From assembly GCA_037074505.1 (NCBI GenBank), contig CM073481.1:41512501-41576500 (forward strand): a DNA stretch of 64,000 bases. The letters run 5' to 3'. Positions 36,201-48,127 of the stretch are shown here, in pieces. Below the pieces are notes generated by a model. The model saw nothing but the letters and a program-made list of their open reading frames with translations. It was not told the DNA's origin and did no database searches. The DNA is from Albizia julibrissin. Lineage: Eukaryota > Streptophyta > Magnoliopsida > Fabales > Fabaceae. Numbering within the stretch: position 1 is the stretch's first letter; each line of letters begins with the position of its first letter. Position numbers and translations under genes: made by a program.

Positions 36201-39200
36201 ATGTGGAGGCTGAAGATAGGAGAGGGAGGGAAGGATCCATACATATTCAGTACAAACAACTTCGCAGGAAGACAAGTATGGGAATTTCATGAAGATGAAG
36301 GTACTCCTGAAGAACTAGCCGAGGTTGAAGCTGCTCGTCAAGACTTTTACAATAATCGATTCAACCTCAAGCCCTGTGGAGATCTTCTATGGCGTTTTCA
36401 GGTTTTCTAATTTCTTGTCTTTTCCAGTACAATTTTTTTTGTTTTTTAATTTTACACTTAACCTAGCCCTCTTCTCACAGAGGAGGGAAACCCATTCTAC
36501 CTCAAGCATGTTGAATCCATACCCCTTACACTAACGTGCGCACACACACAAACAACGATGATCGTTTTTCATATACAAGTTGAATCGTACAGTTTCTCTG
36601 TGTCGTTTCTCTTTAATTCCATTTGTTGGTACTCTCTAACTTCTCTATCTCTCAAAATCTTTCAAATGCTACTGTGGTCCGATCCTTGTCCAATTATTTG
36701 TTAAACTTTGTTTGTCCTTAATATAAGTCCGCTTTTATAGTCATTGGAAGAAAATTTATAGCATCTTTTAGCAATACTTATTGTTAAATAAGGGTAAATT
36801 TGAAATACTCAATCAATTTAAGACATTTCAAATGTCTTGAATTAATGAGATTCGATAAAAATGGACATATAATAAGGATGGTACAAGTTAATTCATCCAT
36901 TCCCCCATAACTTCCATACTCTCTCTTCTAGTAGTGTACTTCTGTGGTCCTGGGGGCATGGGAAGATTTTTTTTTTCTTTTTATTTATAAAGTACTTCAT
37001 TTAAGATAAATATATAATTTAATTTTTCACTTATTATTATGTTGATTTTATTTTTATATAATATTTTGTATATATTAAGTAGAATAGAGTTGAAAAATTA
37101 TTGAACTGTTGGAAGCGTCATATTTGTTGGAAGCGTCCTAGACAAGAGGAGTATGTCCTTTTGATTCAAAAAAGATTACTATAGACTCCTTAAAGTAGCC
37201 AGTTTCAAACATTAATTATATAATCGCTTCAACCCTCAAGCCCTGTGCGTAGTAGGTAGCTAGCTTCCATGGTGTTTCAAGTTTCAACTTTCAAGGTCTC
37301 TTTATTTATGGTGGGTTTGGAAAGCACCAAACTATGGTTATGACGATTTATGTAAATCGAGATAAAATTCTTTTCACATACTTACCTCATAAATCATAAA
37401 AGCTATTCTCAAAAGTTAATCCAAACACACACTTAATTTCTTCTATTTCCCCGTTTTGTTCTATTTTTCTTTTTCTTCAAGATAAATTGTTGTATGAGCC
37501 TAACTAAAAATGGGAGATCAGAAAGAGTCTAACTATACATATGTATGTATGGATATGTGTGTCTGAGATAAATAAAAATGCGAAGCTTAGCTAATAGTCG
37601 TACAAGTATGATCATACGCTCATCATATATTTTCTCTGCAGCATTTATCTTTCCTTGTCTTTTTCTTTCTTCATCTTCTTTTCTTTAATGTGTATAATTG
37701 TGATTTATAGGTTTAAGAGATTCCTCGTGAGACAGGATTTCGCTTTGGATATTCTTGTACTTTTACTACCTCTCCAAATAAATAGCAGAACATTTTAGAA
37801 TATGTAATTCAATAAAACAGCCCGTTCCGTGCACTTCTCTGTTGTAGTTTGTACTGTTTACACACATACACTAATTATTAACGTCAAACGGTGATTGATT
37901 TGATGCAGTTTTTGAGGGAAAAGAATTTCAAACAAACAATACCAAGTGTGAAGATTGAGAATGGAGAGGAAATAAGTGATGAGAAAGTTGGTAACACTGT
38001 GAGAAGGGCAACAAATTATTTATCAGCATTACAGTCTAATGATGGTCACTGGCCTGCCCAAATCGCGGGATGTCTCTATTATATGCAGCCTCTGGTATAT
38101 ATACCAACTAACCATTCATATTTTTATTTAATTATTTAATTTAATTTTTTTAAATATATAATAACATAAAATTATAATACAATCACTATTTATTTGTTGG
38201 ATTAAGTTGTATCCAACTCCCTGAAATATTTTTCCAGTAATACTTAGTATATTAATTTAATTTTTAGTGTATATTGGATGCTACTGAAAAATATTTCATG
38301 GTACTGGATGTATAAACAATTAATTTGTAATACTGAATACTACTAAAGAAAAAATGCCTCTGACGCCTGCCACTGGAAAACTACTTCAAGTATTGGATCC
38401 ATAAAAAAATTAGAGTATGATACTAAGTGTTGTTAGAAAAATATTTTAGGATGTGGGATGATAAAAAAATTAAATTTAGTATACCAAGTGCTACAAGAAA
38501 TATAATGGGAAAAAGACAGGAAAAGAATTTTGAATTTGTAAAATTTTAAATAAGATATTTCTTAAAAAATGAGTTGTGAATTACTTATCAAATTTTGTCA
38601 TTTCCTTCCCTTATCAATTCTTAACAACAAATATGATTTGGGATTTTGTAATTTCAAATTTTTTTTTGTCTTTTTCCCAAATATAATTCATGTTGCTGGA
38701 TACAACTTAGCCAAATAAATAAATAGTGATTATATTGTAATTTTATATTATTATATTTTAAAAATAAAAAAATTGAAAAAAAAAATATACTCATCCCCAA
38801 ACGCTGCGCTTCAGGGATGAGCATTCCTGCTCATAGATTCTATGATCAGAGAATGTGAATCCCCTTATTTAGCTTCTAGATTGAGACCAATGGCACTTTG
38901 TCTGTTTCTCTGTGTATAACCTTGTCTATTTTTTTAATCATAGAAGGACATTGCTATAAGAAATAATTTAAAAAAATCATCACATGTTAACTGAGGCCCA
39001 CCAATCACAAATGTTTCTATTTCTTTATATATATATATAATATGTATATATACAAGAAAATATAGGAATCCTAAAATTGATATCACAAAAGTTATAAATC
39101 CTTGCTTTGCTTTCATATTTAATACTAGTAACTATTAAATGAATTGAAATGGGTGTAAACGGTGCAGGTATTTTGCATGTATATTACGGGTCATCTTGAT

Positions 39201-42200
39201 ACTGTATTCCCAAAGGAGTATCAAATAGAAATCCTTCGATACATAAACTATCACCAGGTTAATACGTTTAAGTTTAAAGCCTGCTATATTATATATTATT
39301 GAAATGTTTTAATTTAATTCTAAGGTTTAAATGAACTAATGTTTAAATAATATATATATTCATGTTAATTAATTAATTAATTAACTAATTAAGAATGAAG
39401 ATGGAGGGTGGGGATTACACATAGAGGGACCCAGCTCCATGTTCAGTACTGTGCTGAGTTACATATGCATGAGAATGCTTGGAGAAGGACCTGATGGAGG
39501 CCAAGACAATGCTTGCTCCAGAGCACGAAAATGGATTCATGATCATGGTGGTGTTCCCTACATACCCTCTTGGGGAAAGACTTGGCTTTCGGTACGTACG
39601 TACTTATATGTTACTCTTAGTCTTATTTATAGGGTAGAAAGAGAGCGTTTTATTTTGCTTTCTTATTATAAGTTGACCCCGTATCTGTGTGTGTGGGGCT
39701 TACAATATGTATACTCCATCCATCGCTTATTATATGATCCAAAATTTTCAATTAGTCCATCCCTATGTCAATATGGTTGCTATGTTGTTGTACGTAGATG
39801 CTTGGATTGTTTGATTGGTCTGGAACAAATCCAATGCCCCCAGAATTCTGGCTCCTTCCACCGTTTCTTCCAATGCATCCTGGTAATTAATAATTCAATG
39901 CATTAACGGTGAAGATACATTTCTAATATCAATTATATGTGTGTGTTTGATGTTTTAATTTTGGTTTAATTTCTAGTGGTATCTATTATTTAGTCCCTTA
40001 ATTTTTTGTTTTAAATTTTTTTTCATCATTTTATTCAATTATAATTATAATTTATTTTTTTAACTATATCACATGATATGGTTTTTCGCCTTCTAATAAA
40101 TAGTGTTTTTTATTATCTTGGTGCAAGTAATAAGTTTTAGGTGTAACACTAACACAAAGTTAACTAGATTTCTTTGGGTCTCTAGTTTGAGTTCCAATGT
40201 TGAGAGAGACAATTATAAATTCCAAAACTAGAGTAGTTTGTTGCTCTAATATCAGGTAATAGGATAAAAAAAGTGTCGAATATCAGTTGATAGTATAAAA
40301 AATAAGTTTTAGGTGTAATTAATGTTGAAAAAACTATAACATAATATCAAGAACCAAGCGATTTGGGACTAAAAATGAGAAATGAATAGGTGACTTGAGG
40401 CTTCCCAGACTGAAAAAGGGGGTACAAGCACATGCAAAGAGAAAAATTGAGATCGATTAAATGCATGATGACATCCCATATCCAAGTTGGCGGCATGTGG
40501 CGTCACTTTTACCGTGGTTATATCCTTCCAACCACTACGAAGAGATCGCCATTAGTTTATTTACCACGCGTTTTTCTAACTGCTATAAAAGAACTGCCAC
40601 AAAGTGTCACCTTTTATTTTTTTTATTTGATCAAAGGTTTCCCTTTTTTAGGTTTAGGCTTTGTTTGGTTTGAGTGTGGGGGAGGGGAGGGAACGGATGG
40701 GGAAATTTTGTACTATATTTCCCTCTCCTCCCTTTATTTTACACTAAGGATCCCTCCCCTCGATCTGACAAACCAAATAAGGTAATGTATCCTCCCCTCA
40801 AACCAAACACACCATAATGTAAAGGGTTTTTGCCTCTTCCAATAAGTATACTTTATGAAATTCGAATTTGTGGGGGTGAGGCAGTTTATCGCCTCAACCA
40901 ACAGTTTGTTGGTAATGCTGCGTTTTTTAAGTGAATGAGTAAACAAATAATAAAAAATATAATATTCTAAACCATTAATCAAGGATTGCAAATTGAGTAT
41001 AATCAAGAAGTATAATTAGGGTGATTATCATTATGAACCATTAATGTCTAGGCTCCTCATTCTTGTATATAAACCCCTAGCATTAATATACAACTTTCAG
41101 ATTATATATTTCTCTCTAATCTTATATGGTATCAAAGCCTTAGGGTTCTTTTTGTTGATTTTTTTGGTTGAGTTTTGTACTATTGTGTGAATAGTAATAG
41201 AGAGAGAGGAGGGGGAGAGAGAGGGAGAGAGAGTTCTTGAGAAACCTTCCACAGTGAGCAAAGTGTGTCATCACCTGGCTCCAGACCTTCCTCGATTGCT
41301 GATTGGCCGTTTCCCTGGGCATGGCGTCCATGCTCTTTTCCAGTAGCTGTCTTCTCTTGGTTGGTGAGGGCACGACCCTCATGACGTAGTCACTCATCTC
41401 TGTTAGCACTGAGTTTCCTTAGCATCAATTTTTCATTTCCGTTGTGTGTGTAGGGCAGTTTTGTGCTTAGAAAATAAGTTGCGTGACCAGGTTCATCCTT
41501 CCCTCAGTTCCAACACGTTTTCTGGCTTCAGAAACTGTTCTCTTGGTTGTTTCTTTCTCGTTTGGTCAGTGTTTGGCCCCTTTTGAGGCTATGAGGTATT
41601 TTGTGTCCCTAGTGAGGCTTCAGAATGTTGCTTGAGACAGTTTTTGTTGTTGGTTTGTTGTTGTTGTTGCTTTGTTGTTTGGTTGGTGTATTTGGTACTT
41701 ATTGTGTCCATTTGTTGCTTCTTGTCCTCAATGATCATTTTTTTAGGTTTTGTTTTGTCTTGCTATTCTCATTAGTTGATTCTAAGACTGGTCTTACCAC
41801 TATGGTTGTTCTTGTTGCTAATAAGATTACTGGTAACAAACTCAATTAGACCAAATAATTAGATTGGAGTAAAACTGTTTGCATGTATTTGTTGAACATT
41901 GAGAAGGAGTATCTTTTAATTGAGGCTTCTTCTATAGATGATTCTCGCAAGGGTTGGGCAAGAGGTGATGCCCACTTATTTCTAGAAATTGAGAACTCTA
42001 TCAAGAGTGAAGTTCTTCTCTCAATCAATTACCGCAATACAGTTAAAGAAATTATGGACTATTTAGAGTTATTGTACTCTGGTAAAGGTAATATCAATCA
42101 TATTTACAAGGTTTGTAACAGATTTTATCATGTTGAAATGCAGGATCATCCTCTAAAGACTTACTTTTTGAATTTGAAGCACATGTATGAAGAGATGAAG

Positions 42201-44213
42201 CTGTTAACGCCACATACCACTAATCTTTTGGCATAGGTGCATAATCTGAAGAAACAAGCAATTCCCAAAAAATGAAACGGTTTGCTCTCATATTTTATCT
42301 AGTTCTGAGATTACTACACTTCTAGGTGTGTTTTCTCGTGTATTGTGAGCTAAGAACATTTATCAACTGCCTTCCAACCCCAATGCTAGTGCATTAACTA
42401 GTCGTGGCTTTGCTAATAACTGGAACCGTTAAGTTAATAGTGTTAATTTAAAGGACTAAACATATTCTGGTGAGTGACAGTTAAAAGGACTAAATAGTGT
42501 TCACACACTTACATTGGGGTTGAAAGGCGGTTGAGAAATGCTCTTAGTGCACATCACACAAGAAACACATCTTGAATTGTACTAAACTCAAAACTAGACA
42601 AAATCTAAAATTCTGGGGAAAGTCCACTAAGGAATCTTAGAATTGCTTGTTTCTTCAAATTATCCACCTATGTTTGAAGGTTAGTGGTACGTGGCATTAA
42701 CAGCTTCATCTCCTCATACATGTACTTGGAATCCATAAAGTAAGTCTTCAAAGGACGATCCTATGTTTTTCAGCATGATAAAAGCATTTACAAACGTCAT
42801 AAATACAAATGCGAGTGATATTGCCTTTACTATAGTTCAATAACTCTAAATAGTCCATAATCTCTTTAACTCCTTAACTGTATTGCAGTGATTGATGGAG
42901 GGAAGACCTTTACTCTTGATGGAGTTCTTAATCTCCAAAAATAAGCGAGCATCGGTTCTTGCCCAAGCCTAGCAAGAATCATCTGTAGGAGGAACCTCAG
43001 TCAAAATATACTCCTTCTCAATGCTCAATAGATATATATGAACATTTTTACTCCAGTTCAAATAATTAGTCCAATTGAGCTTGTGATCAGTAATCTTATT
43101 GGCGACAACCTCAATGGTAAGATAAGTCTTAGAATTAGCCATTGAGAAGAGCAAGACAAATTAAACCAAAACCTAAAAAATGTCAACCGAGGATGAGAAG
43201 CAACAAATGGCCACAATAAGGACCAAACAACAACACACCAGCAATGAAAACTGTCTAAAACAACCGTCTGAAGCTCCACTGGGGACACAAAAATCCTAAC
43301 AGCCTCAAAAGGGGGCCCAAACTCTGACCAAGCCACATAGAAACAACTAAGAAAACACTTACTGAAGCTAAAAATGGTGGAAAACGCATTGGAACCAAGG
43401 GGAAGGATGAACCTAGTCACGCAACTTGATTTTCTTAGCACGAAACCGACCTACACACGCCAGAAATGAAGAATCAATGCTGAGGGAACTTATCGTTGCC
43501 AAAGACGAGTGATGACGCCCTCACGAGCCGGCAAAATGACGAGTCAGAAAAATTAACTCTTGAATAGTTTAATCCTTTTAAATTAACACTGTTAACTTTA
43601 CTGACAGATAATGTTAGCAAAATTTATAATGTTGACATGTCAAAATTTTAATTTTTTGATATAATTACTTTTGTATTTTAATTTTAAAATCAATCTTAAC
43701 ATGTTAGAATTTTAAATTTGTTAAATTGACATTTTAAATTTTCTGACTCGATATTTTTCATTAATCAAGTTAATGGTGTTAACGTAAAAGGACTAATTAA
43801 AAATACATTTGTTCAAAAATAAAGAATTAAAATGGAACCTTATCTAAACTTGAAGGACTAAATGTATACTGTGCCCTTCTATATTATCAGCACTTCAAGT
43901 CAAATCAAGCTGTTTAAAACTTATATGTGCATATTATATAATTAGTTATTGCATTATCACTTTCTGAACACTATATATCCATTGTCAAGTCTATTACCTA
44001 ATAATCCTCCGTATTGTAATGCAGCTAAAATGTGGTGTTATAGCCGCTTAACTTACATGCCTATGTCGTATTTGTATGGCAAAAGATTTGTGGGTCCCAT
44101 CACACCTCTTATTCTCCAACTCAGACAAGAACTCTACATTGAACCTTACCATCAAATCAATTGGAATAAAGCTCGTCACCTTTGTGCAAAGGTCAGTTTT
44201 TCTCTCTGATTCA

Positions 44214-44253
<40 letters not shown>

Positions 44254-47200
44254 GACACACACACACACATACACATTTGTTGATTTCTCCCGAATAACAT
44301 ATAACGATGATCATAGATTAATGTGGAATATATATATCATTTACAGGAAGATCTTTACTATCCACATCCCATGGTACAAGATTTGATATGGGATAGTTTA
44401 TATATGTTCAGTGAGCCATTTCTTACGCGATGGCCCTTCAAGAAGCTGGTAAGAGATAAAGCTCTTCAAGTAACAATGAAGCATATTCACTATGAAGATG
44501 AAGCTAGTCGATACATCACTATTGGATGCGTCGAAAAGGTAATATTTATTTCTATTGAGGTTTTTCACTTGTTGTTAAAATGATTCAATGCCAAGCTACT
44601 TCAATAGTTATTGATTTTGGTTTGAGCATAGTTCTAAAACTCTAATAAAATATTTAATTTCCCTTTTACATATCACGTGCCAAAGGTTTTGTGTATGTTA
44701 GCTTGTTGGGTTGAAGATCCAAATGGAGATGCTTTTAAGAAGCATCTTGCTAGGGTTCCTGATTACGTATGGGTTTCTGAAGATGGAATCACCATGCAGG
44801 TGAATAAACTAATATACAATCACTGACTAATTTAATCAATAAGAGAATAAATTGACTTTGACAATAATTGATTCAATCTATACACACTCACACACACGCG
44901 CTATCAATCATTTGCAGAGTTTTGGAAGCCAAGTATGGGATGCTGGCTTTGCTGTCCAAGCTTTACTTGCCACTAGCCTAATTGACGAAATTGGTCCTAC
45001 TCTTGCAAAGGGGCATGACTTCATCAAGAAGTCTCAGGTAGACTTTTTACCAACTACTTGAGAGATACTCCCTCGTCTTAATTATAAGAGTTCGATAGCT
45101 AATTTTTAAATTAGTTTAGTTAGTTATTTGTAAAATATGTCTATTAGTTTCCCTAGAATATCCTCTTCTGTCATTTAAATTGAAGACATTCATTTGATGG
45201 AAATATTCTTAATTAGTGCAATCAATTGGGATAATTTGCAGAAAAATATTATAAATTTGTGGAACAAAGTGGATTATGATCTTATATGTATTTAGGAATA
45301 AAGCAAATATCCCCTAAATTAGCTCCTATATTTAGGACTAGAGGGAGTATTATATTTGTGTGTGTTAGTTTTCCTAAAATACCCCATGCAGTTATTTGTG
45401 TTGGAAACTACCTTTTGATGGAACCCTTTTAGTAAGTGTAATTAATAGGGGATAATTTAGAGAAAATGTTAAAAATCTGGGAAACAATGTGGATTGGGAT
45501 CTTACAAATAGAATCGAAGTAAACCCCTCAATTAGTTCCTATATTCAGTACTGAATATATTTGTGTATTAATGAATAAATCCTCTTGTATTACTAACTAA
45601 CTAAAACAAATTGTCTTAATTATCAGGTTAAGGACAACCCTTATGGTGATTTCAAAAGGATGTATCGTCACATTTCCAAAGGATCATGGACCTTTTCAGA
45701 TCAAGACCATGGATGGCAAGTTTCAGATTGCACTGCAGAAGCCATGAAAGTGAATAACTTTTACTACCTAAACACCTTAATTAAATAATTTCGTTGTTCA
45801 TCTTCTTCACCTTATTATATGTTGATAACATTTAATATATTTAATTTTTTCTATTGTTTCAGTGTTGTCTAATTTTATCAATGTTACCGCCAGAGGTTGT
45901 GGGTGAAAAAATGGAACCTGAAAGGCTTTATGATTCTGTCAATGTCTTGTTGTCACTTCAAGTGAGCAAACATCTTGATTACATTCTAATTAAGGTTTAT
46001 ATAATAAAACAATTATTCTTTCATAAAAATATCTTAATGTATTCAAAATTCATATATTTGCAGAGTAAAAAAGGTGGTTTAGCTGCATGGGAGCCAGTCA
46101 AAGCTCCGGACTGGTTGGAAGTAAGAATCATCATATCATATATACCAATATATACTACTCTGGTCCTTATTTTAATAAATCCAGTTGGTTAAAATTTTTT
46201 TTTCCTAAATATAAATCTATCTTGAGAGTCATTACTCATTAGTGATTATTTTCCGATTTTACTCCCTATTGAATATGTAAGAGAAAATGTACCAATGACA
46301 TCTTTTTTTTCGGCAATACTTATTATTAAATAAGGGAAAATTTGGAAAAGTATATCAATTTAAGACATGAAATGTCTTAACTTCCATTCCTTGGTATGTG
46401 AGATTTGGTCAAACTAGATTTATAATAAGAACCACAGTGCGATATCATTTGAATTTGAATCGAAGTGAACAAAATTAAAGAGATTATTGTATGGATTATG
46501 GTCATATCAGGTATTGAATCCTACAGAAATTATAGAAGGCATCGTTGTGGAACGTGAATATGTAGAATGTACTGGATCAGCAATTCAGGCTTTAGTTTTA
46601 TTCTCCAAGCTATATCCAGGACATAGAGATAAAGAGATTAAAAGCTTCATCGAGAAAGCTGTGACGTACATTGAAGACACACAAACAGAAGAAGGTGGAT
46701 GGTATGGGAATTGGGGGGTTTGCTTCATTTATGGCACTTGGTTTGCATTAGGAGGTCTTGTTGCTGCTGGTAGGACTTATGATAACTGTCTTGCCATTCG
46801 CAAAGCTGTGAATTTTCTCCTCACAGCACAACGAGATGATGGTGGTTGGGGGGAGAGCTATCTTTCATGTCCACAAATGGTAAATCACAATATATATTTA
46901 CTCCTCTTGTGCTTAATATAACATCTAACTAACTAATTTGAGTATATTAAGGATGCTAGTTAATATAATATGTTTTTTCTAAAACACCATAATCATCTTC
47001 CTTAATTCCCTTCCTCCCTCATTCCCTTGATTATTGTTGATGAGGGAATACCAATAGCGGTAATTTGGTAAAAATTGATTAAAATATGAAATAGGTTATA
47101 TATTTAGGACTATCATATATATATCAATTCTCCATTTAGGTTAAATATTAAGGACTGAAGAGAGTAATTGTGAAATATCTTAATTTTCTTGAAGTCTTTA

Positions 47201-48127
47201 TATACTATTCTGGAGTCATGTTTTTATGTGAGATGACCTAATTGTCCTCATTAGTAAAATTAGTTGTCATTGTTTTAATTGTTGCTGTCATTTGATGAGT
47301 TAAATTTGTTACTTGTTGAACTGTTGTCACTGAAACTGATTGTGCCACTGCCTTTGTTGTCATTTGATAAGTTAATATTGTTACTATTGTTAAATTGTCC
47401 CTGTTATTTAATTTTTTCAATTTAAGGACATTTTAATAATTTCATTGCGAGATTTAATCTCTAACTAGTTCCTAAAGACTTTATAGTCATTAGACTACTT
47501 TTTTATGTCTTAAATTGAGATTTAATTTGCATATTTGGGAGGATTTTTGTGTCTTTCTCCCTATTTTTATATAATTAAGTAGGTTCCCACTTAATTTCCC
47601 CATATTATTTCTTTTTAATGAACGTGCAGAAATATGTCCCACATGAAGGAAATAGGGCAAATGTGGTCCATACAGCTTGGGCTATGATGGGTTTAATGCA
47701 TGCTGGACAGGTGACTTAATTTTGAATATTTGATGTGAATTGCAATTTGCGCTTATTTATTATTTATAATTATTTTTACAAAAAAAGAAGCTGAAATAAA
47801 ATTTTGTTGGAAGTCTGAGCGAGATCCAACACCTCTTCATGCTGGAGCAAGGCTCCTAATCAATGCTCAATTGGAGCATGGAGATTGGCCACAACAAGTG
47901 GGTATCTTTTAATTACTTATTTAATATATTTAACCTATTGAATCAGCAATTAATTAATGGTGGAATATATATATAATTGAATATGGTTGTGACTCCACTA
48001 TTTTCAGGAACTCACTGGTGTATTCAAGAAGAATTGCATGCTACACTATCCAATGTATAGAAATATTTTTCCACTTGGGGCTCTAGCCGAATATCGCAGG
48101 CATGTTTCGATGCTTTCCAAAGTGTAA
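36201..48127 (+). CDS. Oxidosqualene cyclase (triterpene synthase), 16 exons, intact
   Basis: Exons: 36201-36401, 37909-38094, 39168-39257, 39394-39591, 39798-39882, 44025-44191, 44347-44538, 44686-44799, 44918-45037, 45627-45749, 45863-45961, 46064-46120, 46511-46879, 47630-47710, 47814-47897, 48008-48127. All 15 introns are GT-AG; the sum is 2286 nt, giving 761 residues, the usual plant OSC length, with no stop or frameshift. The enzyme cyclises 2,3-oxidosqualene at the ER membrane. Seen: DCTAE at 485-489 (Asp485 is the expected proton donor); MWCYSR at 256-261; five QW-type repeats (Q109-W115, Q159-W165, Q602-W608, Q651-W657, Q713-W719). The family motif is usually MWCYCR (beta-amyrin type) or MLCYCR (lupeol type). 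Keeping Trp257 argues for an oleanane-type pentacyclic product, but Cys-to-Ser at 260 is unusual, so product is not assigned. The exon 15 acceptor (GTTGGAAG/TCTGAG) has a poor pyrimidine tract. Introns hold several transposons; intron 5 is 4.1 kb. Confidence 0.95.
36672..36890. mobile_element. MITE-like repeat in OSC intron 1, related to one in intron 12
   Basis: 36768-36841 matches 46311-46382 in intron 12: both have GCAATACTTATTRTTAAATAAG followed by ATCAATTTAAGACAT and AAATGTCTT. The start CTGTGGTCC resembles the terminus of the intron-12 element. The right terminus is not clear. Confidence 0.5.
37221..37285 (+). pseudogene. Degenerate exon-1 fragment inside OSC intron 1
   Basis: TAATCGCTTCAACCCTCAAG, CCCTGTG and then CCATGGTGTTTCAAGTTTC parallel the last 60 bp of exon 1 (TAATCGATTCAACCTCAAGC, CCCTGTGG, CTATGGCGTTTTCAGGTTTTC). 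It is out of frame and rearranged, so it is a relic of partial duplication rather than an alternative exon. Confidence 0.65.
37309..37432. mobile_element. Possible small MITE in OSC intron 1
   Basis: GTGGGTTTGGAAAGC at the left is mirrored by ATCCAAACACACAC at the right (reverse complement GTGTGTGTTTGGAT), with about 95 bp between. No clear target duplication, so only tentative. Confidence 0.35.
38151..38762. mobile_element. Inverted-repeat element in OSC intron 2, with nested MITE
   Basis: Arms of about 67 bp: 38151-38217 (ATAATACAATCACTATTTAT, then TTAAGTTGTATCCAAC) and its inverted counterpart 38695-38762 (GCTGGATACAACTTAG, then AAATAGTGATTATATTGTAA). The Mutator-type MITE at 38507-38678 is inserted inside. 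The outer ends lie in AT runs, so I cannot read a target duplication. Confidence 0.65.
38507..38678. mobile_element. 172-bp Mutator-type MITE, copy 2
   Basis: Begins GGGAAAAAGACAGGAAAAGA and ends with the inverse TTTTTTGTCTTTTTCCC. Flanked by a perfect 9-bp duplication AAATATAAT (38498-38506 and 38679-38687). Homologous to 6721-6890. Lies in OSC intron 2. Confidence 0.88.
40657..40813. mobile_element. GC-rich MITE in OSC intron 5
   Basis: The left end GGCTTTGTTTGGTTTGAGTG and right end (reverse complement GGTGTGTTTGGTTTGAGGGG) are inverted repeats around a C/G-run-rich 157-bp body (GGGGGAGGGGAGGG ... CCCTCTCCTCCC). The termini resemble Harbinger/Tourist MITEs. The flanking trinucleotides TTA and ATA do not match exactly. 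Confidence 0.6.
41796..42236 (+). pseudogene. Copia gag N-terminal part, left arm
   Basis: The frame reads MVVLVANKITGNKLN, then after two stops LDWSKTVCMYLLNIEKEYLL and the UBN2-like run FLEIENSIKSEVLLSI, MDYLELLYSGKGNI, LKTYFLNLKHMYEEMKLL. This is the DUF4219/UBN2 part of Copia gag that in related elements includes the Trp-Ser membrane-style WS.....L motif. It ends at a stop at 42234. Disrupted and without zinc knuckle. Confidence 0.75.
42500..43160 (-). pseudogene. Copia gag N-terminal part, right arm (inverted)
   Basis: The minus strand from about 43154 encodes MLFSMANSKTYLTIEVVANK, then ITDHKLNWTNYLNWSKNV and LLSIEKEYILTE, the counterpart of the left-arm gag. Here the two Trp that are lost to stops in the left arm are kept. 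Stops follow after about 60 codons, and the rest (to about 42660) is in broken frames. Confidence 0.75.
44210..44275. repeat. Compound microsatellite in OSC intron 6
   Basis: (TC)n, then (TA)n, then (CA)n in direct succession a few bases after the exon 6 donor; the intron is only 155 bp. Confidence 0.9.
45068..45347. mobile_element. Stowaway-type MITE in OSC intron 9
   Basis: Left terminus CTCCCTCGTCTTAATTATAA; right terminus reverse-complements to CTCCCTCTAGTCCTAAATAT. TA duplicates flank it (45066-45067 and 45348-45349). Immediately after, 45352-45550 is a diverged partial second copy of the same body (TTAGTTTTCCTAAAATACCC against TTAGTTTCCCTAGAATATCC). Confidence 0.8.
46158..46437. mobile_element. 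Stowaway-like MITE in OSC intron 12
   Basis: Left CTCTGGTCCTTATTTTAATA and right (reverse complement CTGTGGTTCTTATTATAAAT) are inverted repeats, with TA before the left end and a degenerate right flank. The body is shared with the intron 1 repeat at 36672-36890. Confidence 0.55.

Larger units (their letters stand above)
41041..43560. mobile_element. Copia gag-derived inverted repeat in OSC intron 5
   Basis: On the plus strand TATGGTATCAAAGCC (about 41126) looks like a Copia primer-binding site following a short piece of LTR. A leader and a gag frame (41760-42236) follow, then a tail to about 42400. From about 43530 down to 42500 the minus strand repeats the leader, the gag start and the same tail. 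The arms are thus about 1 kb each, tail to tail, with a 100-bp spacer. The two arms are recognisably homologous over their full length (about 80-85% by eye). Each arm is a broken gag; no pol is present. It lies wholly inside intron 5 of the OSC gene. Confidence 0.8.

Noticed and set aside
39439..39906. A long plus-strand frame joining exon 4 into intron 4 and exon 5
   Set aside because: Read-through in one frame across a 206-bp intron; family alignment and GTACGT/TAG splice sites support exons 39394-39591 and 39798-39882.
41140..41409. An 89-codon minus-strand frame
   Set aside because: Lies antisense in the Copia leader; no similarity, and the plus-strand leader context explains the region.
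44048..44314. An 88-codon minus-strand frame across OSC exon 6
   Set aside because: Antisense shadow of exon 6 and the microsatellite in intron 6.
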